DNA from: Dysidea avara
Taxonomy: Eukaryota; Porifera; Demospongiae; Dictyoceratida; Dysideidae
Assembly (NCBI RefSeq): GCF_963678975.1
Contig: NC_089276.1
Span: 7,961,098 to 8,025,097, forward strand
DNA length: 64,000 bases
Direction of reading: 5' to 3'
The position numbers and the translations under genes were made by a program. Within the stretch, counting starts at the first letter, position 1; every line of letters begins with the position of its first letter. This document shows positions 22,008-33,884 of this stretch, in pieces. The notes below the pieces were generated by a model. That model saw only the letters and a list, made by a program, of their open reading frames with translations. It did no database searches and had not been told where the DNA came from.

Positions 22008-24855
22008 CAGTCACCCTGAACAGAATTCAAGAGATCAGTTAGAAATAAGTAACCTGTATAGAGATCAGCTACAAACAAATCACCCTGTAGAGAGTTCAGC
22101 TACAAACAATTCACCCTGTTCAGACATCAGTTAGAAGAAGTTTTCTTGTAGAGAGTTCAGTTACAAACAAATCACCGTGTTGAAAGATCAGCTAGAAGAT
22201 GTCACCTTGTAGATAGTTCAGTTACAAAGAAACCACCATGTAGAGAATTCAGCTACAAACTAGTGACCCTGTAGATACATCAGCTAGAAGAAGTTACCTT
22301 GTAGAGAGTTCAGCTACAAAGAAACCATTCTGTAAAGAGCTCAGCTGCAAACAAATCACCTATACAGAATTCAGCTACAAACAAATCACCCTGTAGAGAG
22401 ATCAGCTAGAAGAAGTTACCTTGTAGATAGTTCAGCTACAAACAAATCATCCTGTAGAGAGATCAGCTAGAAGAAGTTACCTTGTAGATAGTTCAGCTAC
22501 AAACAATTCACCCTGTACAGAGCTCAGTTAAAAGAGGTTTCCTTGTAGAAAGTTCAGCTACAAACAAATCACCCTGTAGAGAGATCAGCTAGAAGAAGTT
22601 ACCTTGTAGATAGTTCAGTTACAAACAAATCATCCTGTAGAGAGATCAGCTAGAAGAAGTTACCTTGTAGATAGTTCAGCTACAAACAATTCACCCTGTA
22701 CAGAGCTCAGTTAAAAGAGGTTTCCTTGTAGAAAGTTCAGCTACAAACAAATCACCCTGTAGAGAGATAAGTAAGAAGAAGTTACCTTGTAGATCGTTCA
22801 GCTACAAACAATTCACCCTGTAAAGAGATCAGCTAGAAGAAGTTACCTTGTAAAGAGGTCAGCTACAAAGAAACCATCATGTAGAGAATTCAGCTGCAAA
22901 CAAATCATGTACAGAGAGTTCAGCTACAAATAAATCTCCCTGTAGAGAGATCAGCTAGAAGAAGTTTCCTTGTAGAGAGTTCTGCTACAAACAAATCACC
23001 CTGTAGAAAGATCAGCTAGAAGAAATCACCTTGTAGAGAGTTCAGCTTCAAAGAAACAATCATGTTAGAGTTCAGGTACAAACAAATTGTCCTGTAGAGA
23101 GATCAGCTAGAAGAAGTTACCTTGTATAGAGTTCAGCTACAAAGAAACCATCATGTAGAGAGTTCAGGTACAAACAAATCACCCTGTAGAAAGATCAGCT
23201 ATAGAAGAAATCACCTTGTAGAGAGTTCAGCTACAAAGAAACCATCATGTAGAGAGTTCAGCTGCAAACAAATCACCTGTAGAGAGTTAAGCTACAAACA
23301 AATCTCCCCGTAGAGAGATCAGCTAAAAGAAGTCACCTTGCAGGGAGTTCAGTTACAAAGAAATAAACCATGTAGAGAGTTCAACTGCAAACAAATCACC
23401 TGTAGAGAGTTCAGCTAGAAACAAGTCACCCTGTAGAGAGATCAGCTAAAAACAAGTCACCCTGTAGAGAGTTCAGCTAGAAGAAGTCACATTGTAGAAA
23501 GTTCAGCTACAAAGAAACTACCACGTAGAGAGTTCAGCTGCAAACAAATCATCCTGTAGAGAGTTCAGCTAGAAGAAGTCACCTTTTAGAGAGTTCAGCT
23601 ACAAAGCAACCACCATGTAAAGAGTTCAGCTGCAAAAAACTCAATCACCTTGTAGAAAGATCGGCTAGAAGAAGTTACCTTGTAGAGAGTTCAGCTACAA
23701 AGAAACCACCATGTAGAGAGTTCAGCTGCAAACAAATCACCTGTAGAGAGTTCAGCTAGAAACAAGTCACCCTGTAGAGAGTTCAGCTAGAAGAAGTCAC
23801 ATTGTAGAGAGTTCAGCTACAATGAAACTTCCATGTAGAGAGTTCAGCTGCAAACAAATCACCCTGTAGAGAACTCAGCTACAAACAAATATGCAGTGTA
23901 AAAAGATCAGCTAGAATAAGTTACCTTGTAGAGAGTTCAGCTACAACGAAACCACCATGTAGAGAGTTCAGCTACAAACAAATCACCTGTAGAGAGTTCA
24001 GCTACAAACAAGTCACCCTGTAGAGAGATCAGCTAGAGACAAGTCACCTTGTAGAGAGTTCAGCTAGAAGAAGTCACATTGTAGAGAGTTCAGCTACAAA
24101 GAAACCACCTGTAGAGAGTTCAGCTACAAACAAATCACTCTGTAGAGAGATCAGCTAGAAGAAGTTACCTTGTAGGGATTTCAGCTACAAACAAATCACC
24201 CTGTAGAGAGTTCAGCTACAAAGAAACCATTCTGTAAAGAGCTCAGCTGCAAACAAATCACTTGTACAGAATTCAGCTACAAACAAATCACCCTGTAGAG
24301 AGATCAGCAAGAAGAAATTACCTTGTAGATAGTTCAGTTACAAACAAATCACCCTGTAGAAAGATCAGTTAGAAGAAGTTACCTTGGAGAAGGTTCAGCT
24401 ACAAAGAAACCATTTTGTAAAGAGCTCAGCTGCAAACAAATCACCTGTACAGAATTCAGCTACGAACAAATCTCCCTGTAGAGAGATCAGCTAGAAGAAA
24501 TTACCTTGTACAGAGTTCAGCTACAAAGAAACCACCATGTAGAGAGTTCAGCTGCAAAGAAATCACCCTGTAGAAAATTCTGCCAGAAACAAATTGCCCT
24601 GTAGAAAGATCAGTTAGAAGAAGTTACCTTTTAGAGAGTTCAGCTACAAAGAAACCATTCTGTAAAGAGCTCAGCTGCAAACAAATCACCTATACAGAAT
24701 TCAGCTACAAACACATCACCCTGTAGAGAGATCAGCTAGAAGAAGTTACCTTGTAGATCGTTCAGCTGCAAACAATTCACCCTGTAGAGAGAGCAATTAG
24801 AAGAAGTCACCTTGTAGAGTGTCCAGTTACAAAGAAACCACCATGGAGATTTCTG
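22008..24855 (+). repeat. 31-bp satellite array in element L (about 90 monomers)
   Basis: Head-to-tail monomers of 29-31 bp of the form GTTCAGCTACAAACAAATC + ACCCTGTAGAGA. Variants alternate: GATCAGCTAGAAGAAGTTAC, GTTCAGCTACAAAGAAACC and GTTCAGCTGCAAACAAATC. Monomer types recur in ordered groups (for example near 22,440-22,760), indicating higher-order repeats. TGTAG and CTACA within neighbouring monomers can pair as short stems. No unique spacers, so not a CRISPR array. Confidence 0.92.
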
Positions 24856-24868
24856 TAATCAATATATG

Positions 24869-25103
24869 TGACCGGATTTGCGAAAAGGGGTCTTCCACAC
24901 ACATCCAATTCCGTAAACGTTGGAGACCATAACTCAGTATTCAAGTAACATATTAACCTGAAAATTTCACCATGTATTCAGCTATAGTGGTGCTCACCAC
25001 TGCCCAAATATCAAGGCAATAGCTCATTCCAATCCGAAGTTATCAATTGTCAAAGTTGGCAAATTGGATGTGTATGGAAGACCCCTTTTCGCAAATGCGG
25101 TCA
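24869..25103. mobile_element. MITE 'GGGGTCTTCC' copy 1 (complete)
   Basis: Terminal inverted repeats of about 40 bp: left TGACCGGATTTGCGAAAAGG, right CCTTTTCGCAAATGCGGTCA with GGAAGACC inside. About 235 bp, noncoding. Other copies: 26,565-26,790 (left end lost), 34,784-35,324 (with an insertion) and 43,088-43,190 (half). Confidence 0.85.
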
Positions 25104-25309
25104 AATATGTATTATACAGTATATATAATTTGTACATTTTCTGATAGAATATTTAAAGTACATCTACTTCATCTTTTCTTCTTCCTGTAGTAAAGAAAAA
25201 TACGTAGGTTAAAAAAGTCCCAAAGCTGGTATACAAATACAAAAAGAAATGAAATCTAATCCAAAACAGCCAAGCTGTAAAAAAAGTGTGCGGCCCTCAG
25301 AAAGGCTAT

Positions 25310-27417
25310 GGTGAAAAAAGATGTGAAATCCAAGGTGGCGGCCACGAAATGGCTGCAATGATGTTAATTTTATTAATGCACAAAGCCAATATTAAAAGTA
25401 ATTTTGCTATCATTAAATCATTGCAGCCATTAATTAAAATCTATCATCACTAACATCATTGTAGCCATTTCATGGCCGAAGCCATTATTAAAATTTATTA
25501 CATTAAATTTGTACATTGTAGAATGTCTATAAACTGTCAGTACTGAATAACTCATCACTATCCTAGTAAGCAAACATGCAGCAAGACAGGCTGTAAAATA
25601 GGCTCATCTATTTACCTGATAATATATATATTGCAGTAACCTCCTGTTTTATCATGCACAGTTGTGAGATCAAAGGTGGTAGCCATGAAATGGCTGCAAT
25701 GATGTCTCAACTGCAAATAGTTTGTAACCATAACAGGAGCCATATTATTTGATTTGAGGGTTAGGCATAAATCTTGCCAGCATTCATCATATGTGTGTTA
25801 CCTGCTGTTTTTTGTATCACTGTGTAGTTTGTATTGTTTTTCAGTTGTTTGTTGTATTTTTGTAGTTCTTTTTGTGGCTGACACCTTGTACAGGCTTTGC
25901 CTTTTGTGTATGCCTTCCATTGTGGTAAATTGAGATAATAATAACTGAAATTACTATGTAACAGATTATATCATGTACAGTACATAGGTATTAGTAGAAG
26001 GTAATAGCACTAAGCATGCAATAGTGGGCTTAATGATAGCCAAATAACTATTGTGCTTATAGGTGGGTTATTGGTTGTAATATTTTGTCTACATGTATAG
26101 CCTTGCCTTATAAGGAAGATGAACCAACATACGGTACATTTAAGCAAACAAGCAATGTGAACCTCTGAAGTTGAAAGAATAATGTACATACAGTCCCCCC
26201 ACAGATGATACGTAATAGTTATAATACACTCATGATGTTATAACTGATATGTAAACACAATGTACGAGGGCTTCAAGAATTGGAACTTACTACTGGCTTA
26301 CTTATTTAAACAGGGGCACTCATTATTGAGGTGTCACATAGGCAACATCAGCATGCAATGAAGTAGCTAGCTACTTAAAAAACAACTGCAGATTTGAATG
26401 TCTTATATATAGTGAAATAGATATCACTCCATTAGCATAGTATACACTGCTCCAGATCCCACTATAAAGTGTAGCTATCACAAATGTCTTTTGTTACAAG
26501 TACTTCCTGCATACACTTACCTTGATCCATGTTAATGCAATTTTCCTGGTCAACTCTCACTGCTGACGAAAAGGGGTCTTCCACACACATCCAATTCTGT
26601 AAACTTGGGAGACCATAACTTAGCGTGTAAGTAACACATTAGCCTGAAAATTTCACCACATATTCAACTATGTTGGTGCTCACTTCTGACCACATTTCAA
26701 TGCAATAGCTCTTTCCAATCTGAAGTTATGAATTGTCAAAGTTGGCAAATGGGATGTGTGTGGAAGACCCTTTTCACAAATCCGGTCACATATAATTTCA
26801 AACATCTGTGAGTAGTGCACATTATTTAGCTCAAACGCTAACATATGTTTAAAGCTTATATTACACTAACAAACGTCCCTAACATGTGACACTGCTAATT
26901 AGACAAATGGGTTACAGCTCCAACTGTCACTGTTTAGGGTTTGGCTTATGGTCACAACAATCTATCAGCAACTATGCCACAGCCTTTGACACTAGCTTTC
27001 AGCAGTAGCTGAACAGACCTAGCCACAAGCCATTACAGCTGATTTCCAAATTATGACAAATAATCAGCTACTGATTACCTAACCTGATAATTGTCCAATA
27101 TATGGAACCACAACAAATCAACTATATATTTTTACGTTCTATTAATGAGCATGGTCTCAAACAATTAGTTACCATTCCCAGGGGTGGATCCTGGGTTTGA
27201 CAAGGGGGGGACACACTGAGCCCTATGGCACGTGTACAAAGTACTAGATACTAAAAGCTACTGGTCCTGATAATATTATACACAACCTATGTTTTGAAAC
27301 TTTAATTTGTGCTGAGGAAATAGCAACAGTTTTAACAGTGATCTACTATACACCCAATCAGGTCACAATACAAGAGACTAGCCAACAGCTAATGTTATTC
27401 CCATATTTAAGAAGTTA
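25310..27417 (+). repeat. dispersed repeat copy B (3' segment)
   Basis: Collinear with copy A from its AATGGCTGCAATGATG block to the LINE fragment at its end. Differs by a 226-bp MITE insertion (26,565-26,790) absent from A. The final part (27,260-27,417) reads GPDNI-type LINE RT sequence. Confidence 0.8.
26565..26790. mobile_element. MITE 'GGGGTCTTCC' copy 2, inserted in repeat B
   Basis: GAAAAGGGGTCTTCC at the left and GGAAGACCCTTTTCACAAATCCGGTCA at the right end (given here in part: AAGACCCTTTTCACAAATC). Copy A lacks it: A reads CACTGCTGACATTAGTTTC directly across the site. The left terminal dozen bases are missing. Confidence 0.85.
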
Positions 27418-27555
27418 TACAATGACAACTAGCATCTGTAGCACTATCCCATGCATGGGCACACTTGTCTGCTAAAACATATTTTACAAATGAAATGCAC
27501 ATGGTCTTGTGTATATGCCATTCTTTAGGCTCATAGCAGCTAGCTAGCTGAACAC

Positions 27556-27687
27556 TGTCACGAACGAGCTCGAAAATGAACAACTTGAATAACGATTTAC
27601 TGACTGAACTAACAAATTTACACATGTGCACTATATTAATACTGATAGAGAAGTCCTACAAGAACGAATTCCTACAAGTACATGACA
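27556..27687 (-). repeat. 3' LTR of the BEL element
   Basis: 132 bp, TGTCACGAACGAG to AGTACATGACA. Differs from the other LTR at three transitions. Confidence 0.95.
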
Positions 27688-27789
27688 CTCCCGGGGGTTG
27701 ATTACCCCACAGGTAATCAAAAGAAAACCTAACCTACTACAGTAAAATTCAAAAATGAAAAAATCCTACAAAAAATGTCAAAGTTTAAA

Positions 27790-28479
27790 TCAGTTGTGGG
27801 CTTCTTGTTGCACCTCCAATGGTATCAATAGTTGAATTGGTCGACGTAATATAACTGGCTTCTTGTCTGAGCTTAATACCCATATTTTAGCAGCTCGAAC
27901 ATGACCATCTCTTCCTGGTAATAGCTCTACAACTCTTGCTAGCTTCCAAAAGCACCTGGATGTATGCTCATCCTTCAGGATTACAATATCTCCAACACTT
28001 ACTACTTGGTTGTCATGTGTATGTCTTGCCCTCACAGTAGCCATCTCTCTAATACTAAGTAAATAGTCTCTTATCCACTGATGCGTAAATTTAGATAACA
28101 ACCTAAACTGATACTTTGCTTTCCGGGTCAAGGACTTGCTTGTGCTTGTATCTTCAAAGTGTCTAACACTTGGTACATTAGAGGATCGGTATCCATATAT
28201 CAAATCAGATGGAGTAAGACAACGGGAAATGCCTTCAATATCATCATATATGTAAGTCAGTGGTCTATTGTTGAGGGTGGCTTCTATCTCGACTGTGACT
28301 GTCCGTAATTCCTCAAAGGTTAGGGTAGTGCGACCGATTGTTTTCCTCAAGCACCTCTTCACACTTTGCACTAACCTTTCCCAATAACCTCCCCACCATG
28401 GAGCTTTCTCTACAATAAATTCCCACTGAATCTGTTGGTTGGCTAATTGTTGGTGTACTGTCTTGGACTGTTGAATCTT
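27790..28479 (-). pseudogene. BEL integrase C-terminal part
   Basis: After an in-frame TGA (28,477-28,479) the same frame continues past the W-W-G-G-Y-W-E-R-L-V segment into VKRCLRKTIGRTTLTFEELR, EIEATLNNRPLTY and LTPSDLIYG, all typical of BEL integrase downstream of the catalytic core. It ends with a C-terminal domain (VGDIVILKDEHTSRCFWKLA, then RVVELLPGRDGHVRAAKIW). The Met at 28,371 is not a real start. Confidence 0.9.
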
Positions 28480-29625
28480 TCACACTTCAGCTGAGGCACT
28501 CTTGAACGTTTTAGCATTATCAGACATAATGGTGGAGGGCAATCCTCGGCGACTTACAAAGCGTCTAAATGCTTGTAGAAATGATTGAGCTGACAAAGTC
28601 TCCGTTAATTCTAAATGAATTGCCCTAGTGGAAGCACATGTAAATAAGCAGATGTAGGTTTTAACACGGTCTGTTTGCTGTGAATCAGTACTAAGTGATT
28701 TCACATACAGTGGCCCTGCAAAATTAATCCCAGTGTTTGCAAATGGAGGTCCTTCACTAACTCTTTCTTCTGGTAAATCAGGTGGTAATGGGGCAGGATA
28801 TGGCTTCCCTTCAAATTTTCTACACACAACACAAATTCGTAGAACCCTTTTGACTGCTTCTCTACCCCTCAAAATCCAATGAGTTTCTCTTACAGCTGCT
28901 AGGGTTTCGCGGATTCCGTTATGGTGAACTAATTGGTGACGATTTTGTATTAGCAATGTAGTAAAGAGGTGTTTGGCTGGTAATAGAATGGGATTCTTTG
29001 ACGACACTGGCAGTGTGGATTGATTAATTCTTCCCTCACACCTAATGATCTTATCTCTGTCCATAAACAACACTAAGTGCTTCATAATGACCTTGTCTTC
29101 CCCATTATGTAACCTTTGCCACTCTGTTGAAAATGAATTAGATTGAATTGTCTGGGTCCACTTGTGATCCGCTGAACTGATGTCCTCTGCAGTAATGACT
29201 GATTTCTGTACATTGGGATCTTTCTTAAGGAGAGCTATGAACTTCAGGATAATGCTTGTAACATGCAACAACTTGATTCTGGATCTAAAATTCTCAACAT
29301 TCATACATTTCTCTAGGTTTACAACTTCACCTGTATCACACCTGGTTTGAGATGCCAATGAATGAACAATGATAGAGGAGTTTTTGACAAGCTCCTTGTT
29401 GGCATCTTCTGTATCAAAAGTGGTTGGTAAATCTGGCCAAGAACTTAGTTCATCCTTCAAAAATGCTGGTCCATGCCACCATAGTTGATTATTAACAAGA
29501 TCACCTGCATTCACTGATCGAGATGGGAGGTCGGCTGGGTTACTTGTACCTGGACAGTGTCTCCAGAAATCTCTGTCAGAAATGCACCTTATTTCATCAA
29601 CTCGATGTTGTACATACTGTTTCCA
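28480..29625 (-). pseudogene. BEL RNase H end and integrase core
   Basis: Continues in frame after the TGA at 29,626. It contains FWRHCPGTSNPADLPSR, the integrase zinc finger (HHNGIRETLAAVRE...CVVCRKFEGKPYP) and the core. The first catalytic aspartate position reads TGINFAGPLY, where BEL elements normally have D (family knowledge), so Asp is replaced by Asn. The second aspartate is kept in IMSDNAKTF. The frame then hits the second TGA. Confidence 0.9.
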
Positions 29626-29628
29626 GTG

Positions 29629-31497
29629 TCATTCATTCTTGATCCAGCACAATGTTGTAAAGGAATCTACCCAGTAGTATGACTGAGATATGGTGGTTGT
29701 TGATTCTAAGGAAGCTTGCACAGAACTGAGTAATCTAGCCAATATTGTGGCTCCCAGAAGCTCTAAACGAGGTATCGACTGTTTCTTAATTGGAGCAACT
29801 CGAGTCTTAGCAGCAATGAGTTGTGTATTCACAGTATTTCCATCACGATAAACAGTTCTCAAGTACACTGCTGCAGCATAGGCCTTCTCTGAGGCATCAC
29901 TAAAGCCATGTAATTCATGCCTTAAGACCTCTTGGGTAGGGTTGAAATAACATCTTGGAACCTTTACATGGCTAAGCTCTTCAAATTCATGAGTAAGACA
30001 CTTCCACTTACGAAGAGCCTCCCCTTCTAGGGTCTCATCCCAATCCTTCTTAAAAGAACAAAGCTTCTGAAATAAGATCTTAGCACGAATTGAAAATGGA
30101 CTAAGAAGCCCTAGGGGGTCAAAAACCTTAGCTGAAACTTTAAGCAATGATCTCTTAGTTGGGGGCAAGGTAGACACATACTTAATCAACTCGGAGAACT
30201 CGAAAAAGAAATAATCATTTTGTTTATCCCAATTGATCCCCAGAACCTTCACAATACTATCCTGGGTGCTGGTTGTCCCAGATGAAATTCTCTGAGCTAA
30301 AGCATCATTATTGGTTGACCACTTCCTTAAGTTGAAGCCTCCAGCTTTCATAATTTCTGTAGCACCCTGATAAACATTGAAACCCTCTTCTATGTCTTGA
30401 GCCCCTCCCAAAAAATCATCAACGTACAATGATTCTGACAACAATTTTGCTACGTTAGGACTCACCATCTGCTGAGAAGCTAAGTGGTGTTGCAGAACTC
30501 CATTCAAGATTGCTGGACTTGGTGTCAGCCCAAACACAAGACGACAAAATCTATATTGTGTGATTTGGGGCTTGTCACTTAGAATATCATCCCACCAGAG
30601 AAACCTAAGCATGTCTCTGTCCTCTAAAGTGATGAGTATTTGGTGAAAAGCCTTCTCAATATCTGCAGTTATCCCGATAGGGTAACTTCTGAATTTCACA
30701 AGCACAGAAAAGATGTGTGGGGTCAAGTTAGGCCCCTTTTCCAAACAATCATTTAACGAGTACTTGAACTGCTCAGACTTTGCTGATCCATCAAAAACTA
30801 TTTGTAGTTTAGTTGTGTCCTTGTCTGCTCTGACTACACCATGATGAGGTAGGAAGTGAGCTTCTTTCTTGTCCAGTTCACCGACGGGTACTCTCTCAAT
30901 GATCTGAGTTTCAACCTGCGTCTTAAATGTTTCATCATACTGGTGGAGTAACACTGGATTGTGCTTCATGCGTGATTTCAGGTGCTGTAGTCGAGAGACA
31001 CACAGGTTATAATTCGAAAATATCGGCTTACATGTTTTCCAAGGTAGCCCAACCTTGTACCTCTTCTGTACCCAGTCAAACTTGATATCAGGTGGGAATG
31101 GACCTTTCACTGATGGGCCTGCAATCTCGTCATTGACTATTCCAATTGATTCTGTCTCCCAGAATTGCTTCAGACTGTTTGTCAGAAGGTCATCACTATC
31201 AAGACTTGTGACATCAGCACTTGAACCTTCAATTATTAAATCAGTGATGACATCATTGCTTCCTATGCCATTAATTGGTGCAGAGATCAACCAGCCAAAT
31301 TTACTGTTAACAGCAACTGGACCCTTTTCTCCACGAATAATCTCATTTGTTACAAATTCCCAATAGTAATCAGAACCAATCAAAACGTCAATAGTGTCTC
31401 CACTGTGGTCATGGTTTCTTTCAGAAGCGATCAAACAATCTGCTAGCTCCAACCCTTGAAGGTGGGTGTAACGATCAATGTCAACACGGACCGACAT
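29629..31497 (-). pseudogene. BEL reverse transcriptase and RNase H
   Basis: 622-codon frame. Starts in the protease-RT linker (LELADCLIASERNHDHSG, IDVLIGSDYYWEF). RT palm motifs are ADIEKAFHQI at about 278 and the catalytic YVDDFLGG at about 358. The BEL-type tether KVLGINWD follows. RNase H has GFSDASEKAYAAAVYLR at about 550 and ends in YYWVDSFTTLCWIKNE before the TGA. The Met shown is not the native start; the upstream protease lies in another frame. Confidence 0.92.
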
Positions 31498-31520
31498 TGG
31501 GGAACAAATTGTAGGGAAAA

Positions 31521-32642
31521 CTAGTGTTGTAACGGATATGTCCCCATCTCTAGAACTCTGTAATGTGACATTGACAGCTTCACAATCTTTCTTCTTGAAA
31601 ATACTGTCTCCAAATGTGTTATAAAGTTCAAGGTTTCTCGCTTGATAGGCTTCAACCCAAGTTTGGCCTTCAACTGATGACTGATGTAAGATCTCTGACT
31701 CCCATTGTCAAAGAGTATTCTTACTGGCAATAATTCTGAGTCTGATGAATACGCAAATGTTCTTGCAGTCTGCAATAGAACTCTTCCTCGTGTTCTTGCT
31801 GTTGAAGACTGTGTGGTTTCTATATCTGTAGGAGGAGGGACAGGCTCTTCTCTAAGAGTTGGTGCAGAACAGATAGACTGGTGGTGATGTCGATTACATT
31901 TATGGCATCGTCTGACACTTGAGCATTGACTAACATGATGACCTGTTCCCAGGCACAAGAAACATCGACCTTCCCTCGTCAAGATTTCTCTACGAGCTTC
32001 AGGTGTAGAAAACTTCACACAAGATGCAGAATAATGTTTCTCCTTGCAGTATGCACATCGGATTCGCCTTGAAGTATGATCTCCTGCCATTAGTGCTGCA
32101 GCAGTGGGAGGGAAAGCTTTCTTGCCTGAGTTTGTTGTCTTCTCATTCACCCTTACAGTGTCGCTGAGTTCTCTAGCTACAACCTCTTGCTTTATTACTC
32201 TTAAAAGTTCCTCAACCTCCCAAACATCTCCAGTTGTGACCCTGGCTATCTGCAGACGAACCTCTAGAGGCAATTTGGACATTATAACTGGGATTAGAAA
32301 GCTTCCATACTGTTCTGACTTTATCCCAAGTGATTCCAAACCACGAATGTTGACACTGATTCTATCATATATCAATCTAAGTTGGGAAGCCTTATCACCA
32401 TTGCACTCAGGAAGCTTTATGAATTCATCCATGTGGGCAGCAATGATCTGATGTGGTTTCCCAAACCTGTCTTTTAAGATATCTATGGCAGCTGGATAAT
32501 TGGCTTCTGATAATGCCAAGCCCTGAATAGATCGTGCAGCTGGACCTTCTAACAGTGTATGCAGGTAATTGAATTTGTCCACTGCAGACAAAGAAGGGTT
32601 CTTATTAATAGCACTGTCAAAACTGTCCCAGAATGATCTAAA
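31521..32642 (-). pseudogene. BEL gag C-terminal part and protease
   Basis: Gag core (FWDSFDSAINKNPSLSAVDK, LPLEVRLQIARVTT), three Cys/His knuckles (CAYCKEKHYSASC, CFLCLGTGHHVSQC, CHKCNRHHHQSIC) and the aspartic protease motif ILFDNGSQRSYIS. A single-base frameshift near 31,645, after the protease motif, puts the rest into the neighbouring frame. The first codons come from the MITE edge. Confidence 0.9.
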
Positions 32643-32979
32643 CACTGTGAAAAAGGTGGGATATAATATGGTATTTCCAGTGGCTTATTGAATACAAATA
32701 AGCCTTAATATAAATCCTGTATTATACTCATGTTATACTTTAATATAATGCATACTATACTATTACATATATGGTTTCAGTTTATTTACCACAATACTTG
32801 AGATAGCTTATATCTGTTATAATGCCCACACTATACTATCACATATATGGTTTCAGTATGTTTAACACATTAACTAAAGTCTTATGTGGGATTGTTAGTA
32901 TAATACAGGTTATACCAAGCTTTTTTGTATTCAATAAGCCACTGGAAATACCATCTTATATCCCTCTTTTTTCACAGTG
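32643..32979. mobile_element. CACTA-like MITE inserted in the BEL gag
   Basis: 337 bp with imperfect inverted repeats of about 50 bp (CACTGTGAAAAAGG...TTTTTTCACAGTG, with GGTATTTCCAGTGGCTTATT and its complement inside). It is flanked by a 3-bp duplication AAA (32,640-32,642 and 32,980-32,982). The gag reading frame on both sides resumes at the same codon when insert and duplication are discounted. CACTG ends and a 3-bp duplication fit the EnSpm/CACTA group. An internal direct repeat (ATATATGGTTTCAGT) occurs twice. Confidence 0.92.
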
Positions 32980-33546
32980 AAACCTTTTCACATCACCATT
33001 AAACTTAGGTATGACCAACTTTGGCAATTTGGGCATGGGTTTGGACTGTCTGATTGGAGGTGAACTAGTTACAGTTGTCACTGAGTCTGTTGTCATGGTT
33101 TCTGTAGTGGTGGGGGTTGTAGTCACAGTGTCTAATCGACCATCTGTTTCTTGCTGTTGACCTGGTAATGATTCAGGTTTGTCACCTTCTGGTAGTGATT
33201 GAGGTGAAGCTACCACAGGATTGGTAACGTTTGCCTTATTACAAAATTCTGTTATTTCTTTTCTGGCCTCACCAATTTTATCACTGAGTTCAGCAGCACA
33301 AACTATATCATCCTCTATCTCTCCAACTGGGCAAGCATCCACTATTTTGTCATCTAGTTCTTGCAATATGACCATTTTGCCTGCTAGGTGTTCATGAAGT
33401 GTTTTAAGCCGTGACAGTCCTTTAGCAGAAACTTCCTGCTCCATCAGAGAAGATGCTTCATTGAGAAATCTGCTAACCACACTTCGTTGGTCTCCTCTTC
33501 GAGCTTTCAGTTTGTCTAGTAACTCACTGTCTGACATTATGTTCAA
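32980..33546 (-). pseudogene. BEL gag N-terminal part
   Basis: Begins MNIMSDSELLDKLKARRGD with a predicted helical and charged segment, then Gln/Thr-rich linker and PKLPKLVIPKFNGDVKRF, the segment that in BEL elements leads into the gag core. It runs into the MITE at 32,979. Confidence 0.88.
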
Positions 33547-33732
33547 TATTTCAACAAATTTACAAACTACACTATATAGTCCAAAATGATTTGCCAGAAG
33601 TCTATGTATCTAGATGTAAAATGAAAATAACTGAGAAAAACAGTTCTTATACAATACGAATTCTTCACCTTTACAGGTGCCTATTCACACCCGGCACCAA
33701 GGAATTCAGGTCAGTCTTCAGGCTCAGGCTGT

Positions 33733-33752
33733 GAGCCCCATGTTGGGTGCCA
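33733..33752 (-). other. tRNA primer-binding site of the BEL element
   Basis: Directly inside the right LTR the minus strand reads TGGCACCCAACATGGGGC, a typical BEL/Pao primer site beginning TGG. tRNA not assigned. Confidence 0.8.
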
Positions 33753-33884
33753 TGTCACGAACGAGCTCGAAAATGAACAACTTGAATAACGATTTACTGA
33801 CTGAACTAACAAATTTACACATATGCACTATATTAATACTAATAGAGAAGCCCTACAAGAACGAATTCCTACAAGTACATGACA
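33753..33884 (-). repeat. 5' LTR of the BEL element
   Basis: 132 bp, same ends as its partner. Three single-base differences. Confidence 0.95.

Larger units (their letters stand above)
21154..25300 (+). mobile_element. satellite-bearing element L (inverted relative of R)
   Basis: Starts near the hairpin GACACACGGTAGTGTGTC (21,164-21,181). It continues through about 700 bp almost identical in reverse to 46,800-47,490, then the dispersed motif doublet at 21,970-22,012, about 2.8 kb of 31-bp satellite, a 235-bp MITE (24,869-25,103) and a tail (CCAAAACAGCCAAGCTG near 25,260). The order is the same as in R but reversed. A frame of more than 100 codons (21,486-21,854) is conserved in both, but the DNA is so similar that this is not proof of coding. 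Family not recognised; no transposase found. Confidence 0.75.
27556..33884 (-). mobile_element. BEL/Pao LTR retrotransposon, degenerate
   Basis: LTRs of 132 bp at 27,556-27,687 and 33,753-33,884 (TGTCACGAACGAG...GTACATGACA) differ at three positions by eye. The flanking 5-mers AACAC and AACAT fit a target duplication with one change. The minus strand reads: a primer-binding site starting TGGCACCCAACATGGGGC inside the right LTR, then gag, protease, reverse transcriptase, RNase H and integrase in BEL/Pao order. Breaks: a 337-bp MITE in gag, a frameshift near 31,645, TGA stops at 29,626-29,628 and 28,477-28,479, and loss of one integrase aspartate. Cannot make its own proteins as it stands. Confidence 0.95.

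Noticed and set aside
22008-24855. Regular short repeats resembling a CRISPR array
   Set aside because: Monomers abut one another without unique spacers, vary like a satellite, and lie in eukaryotic DNA with no cas genes.
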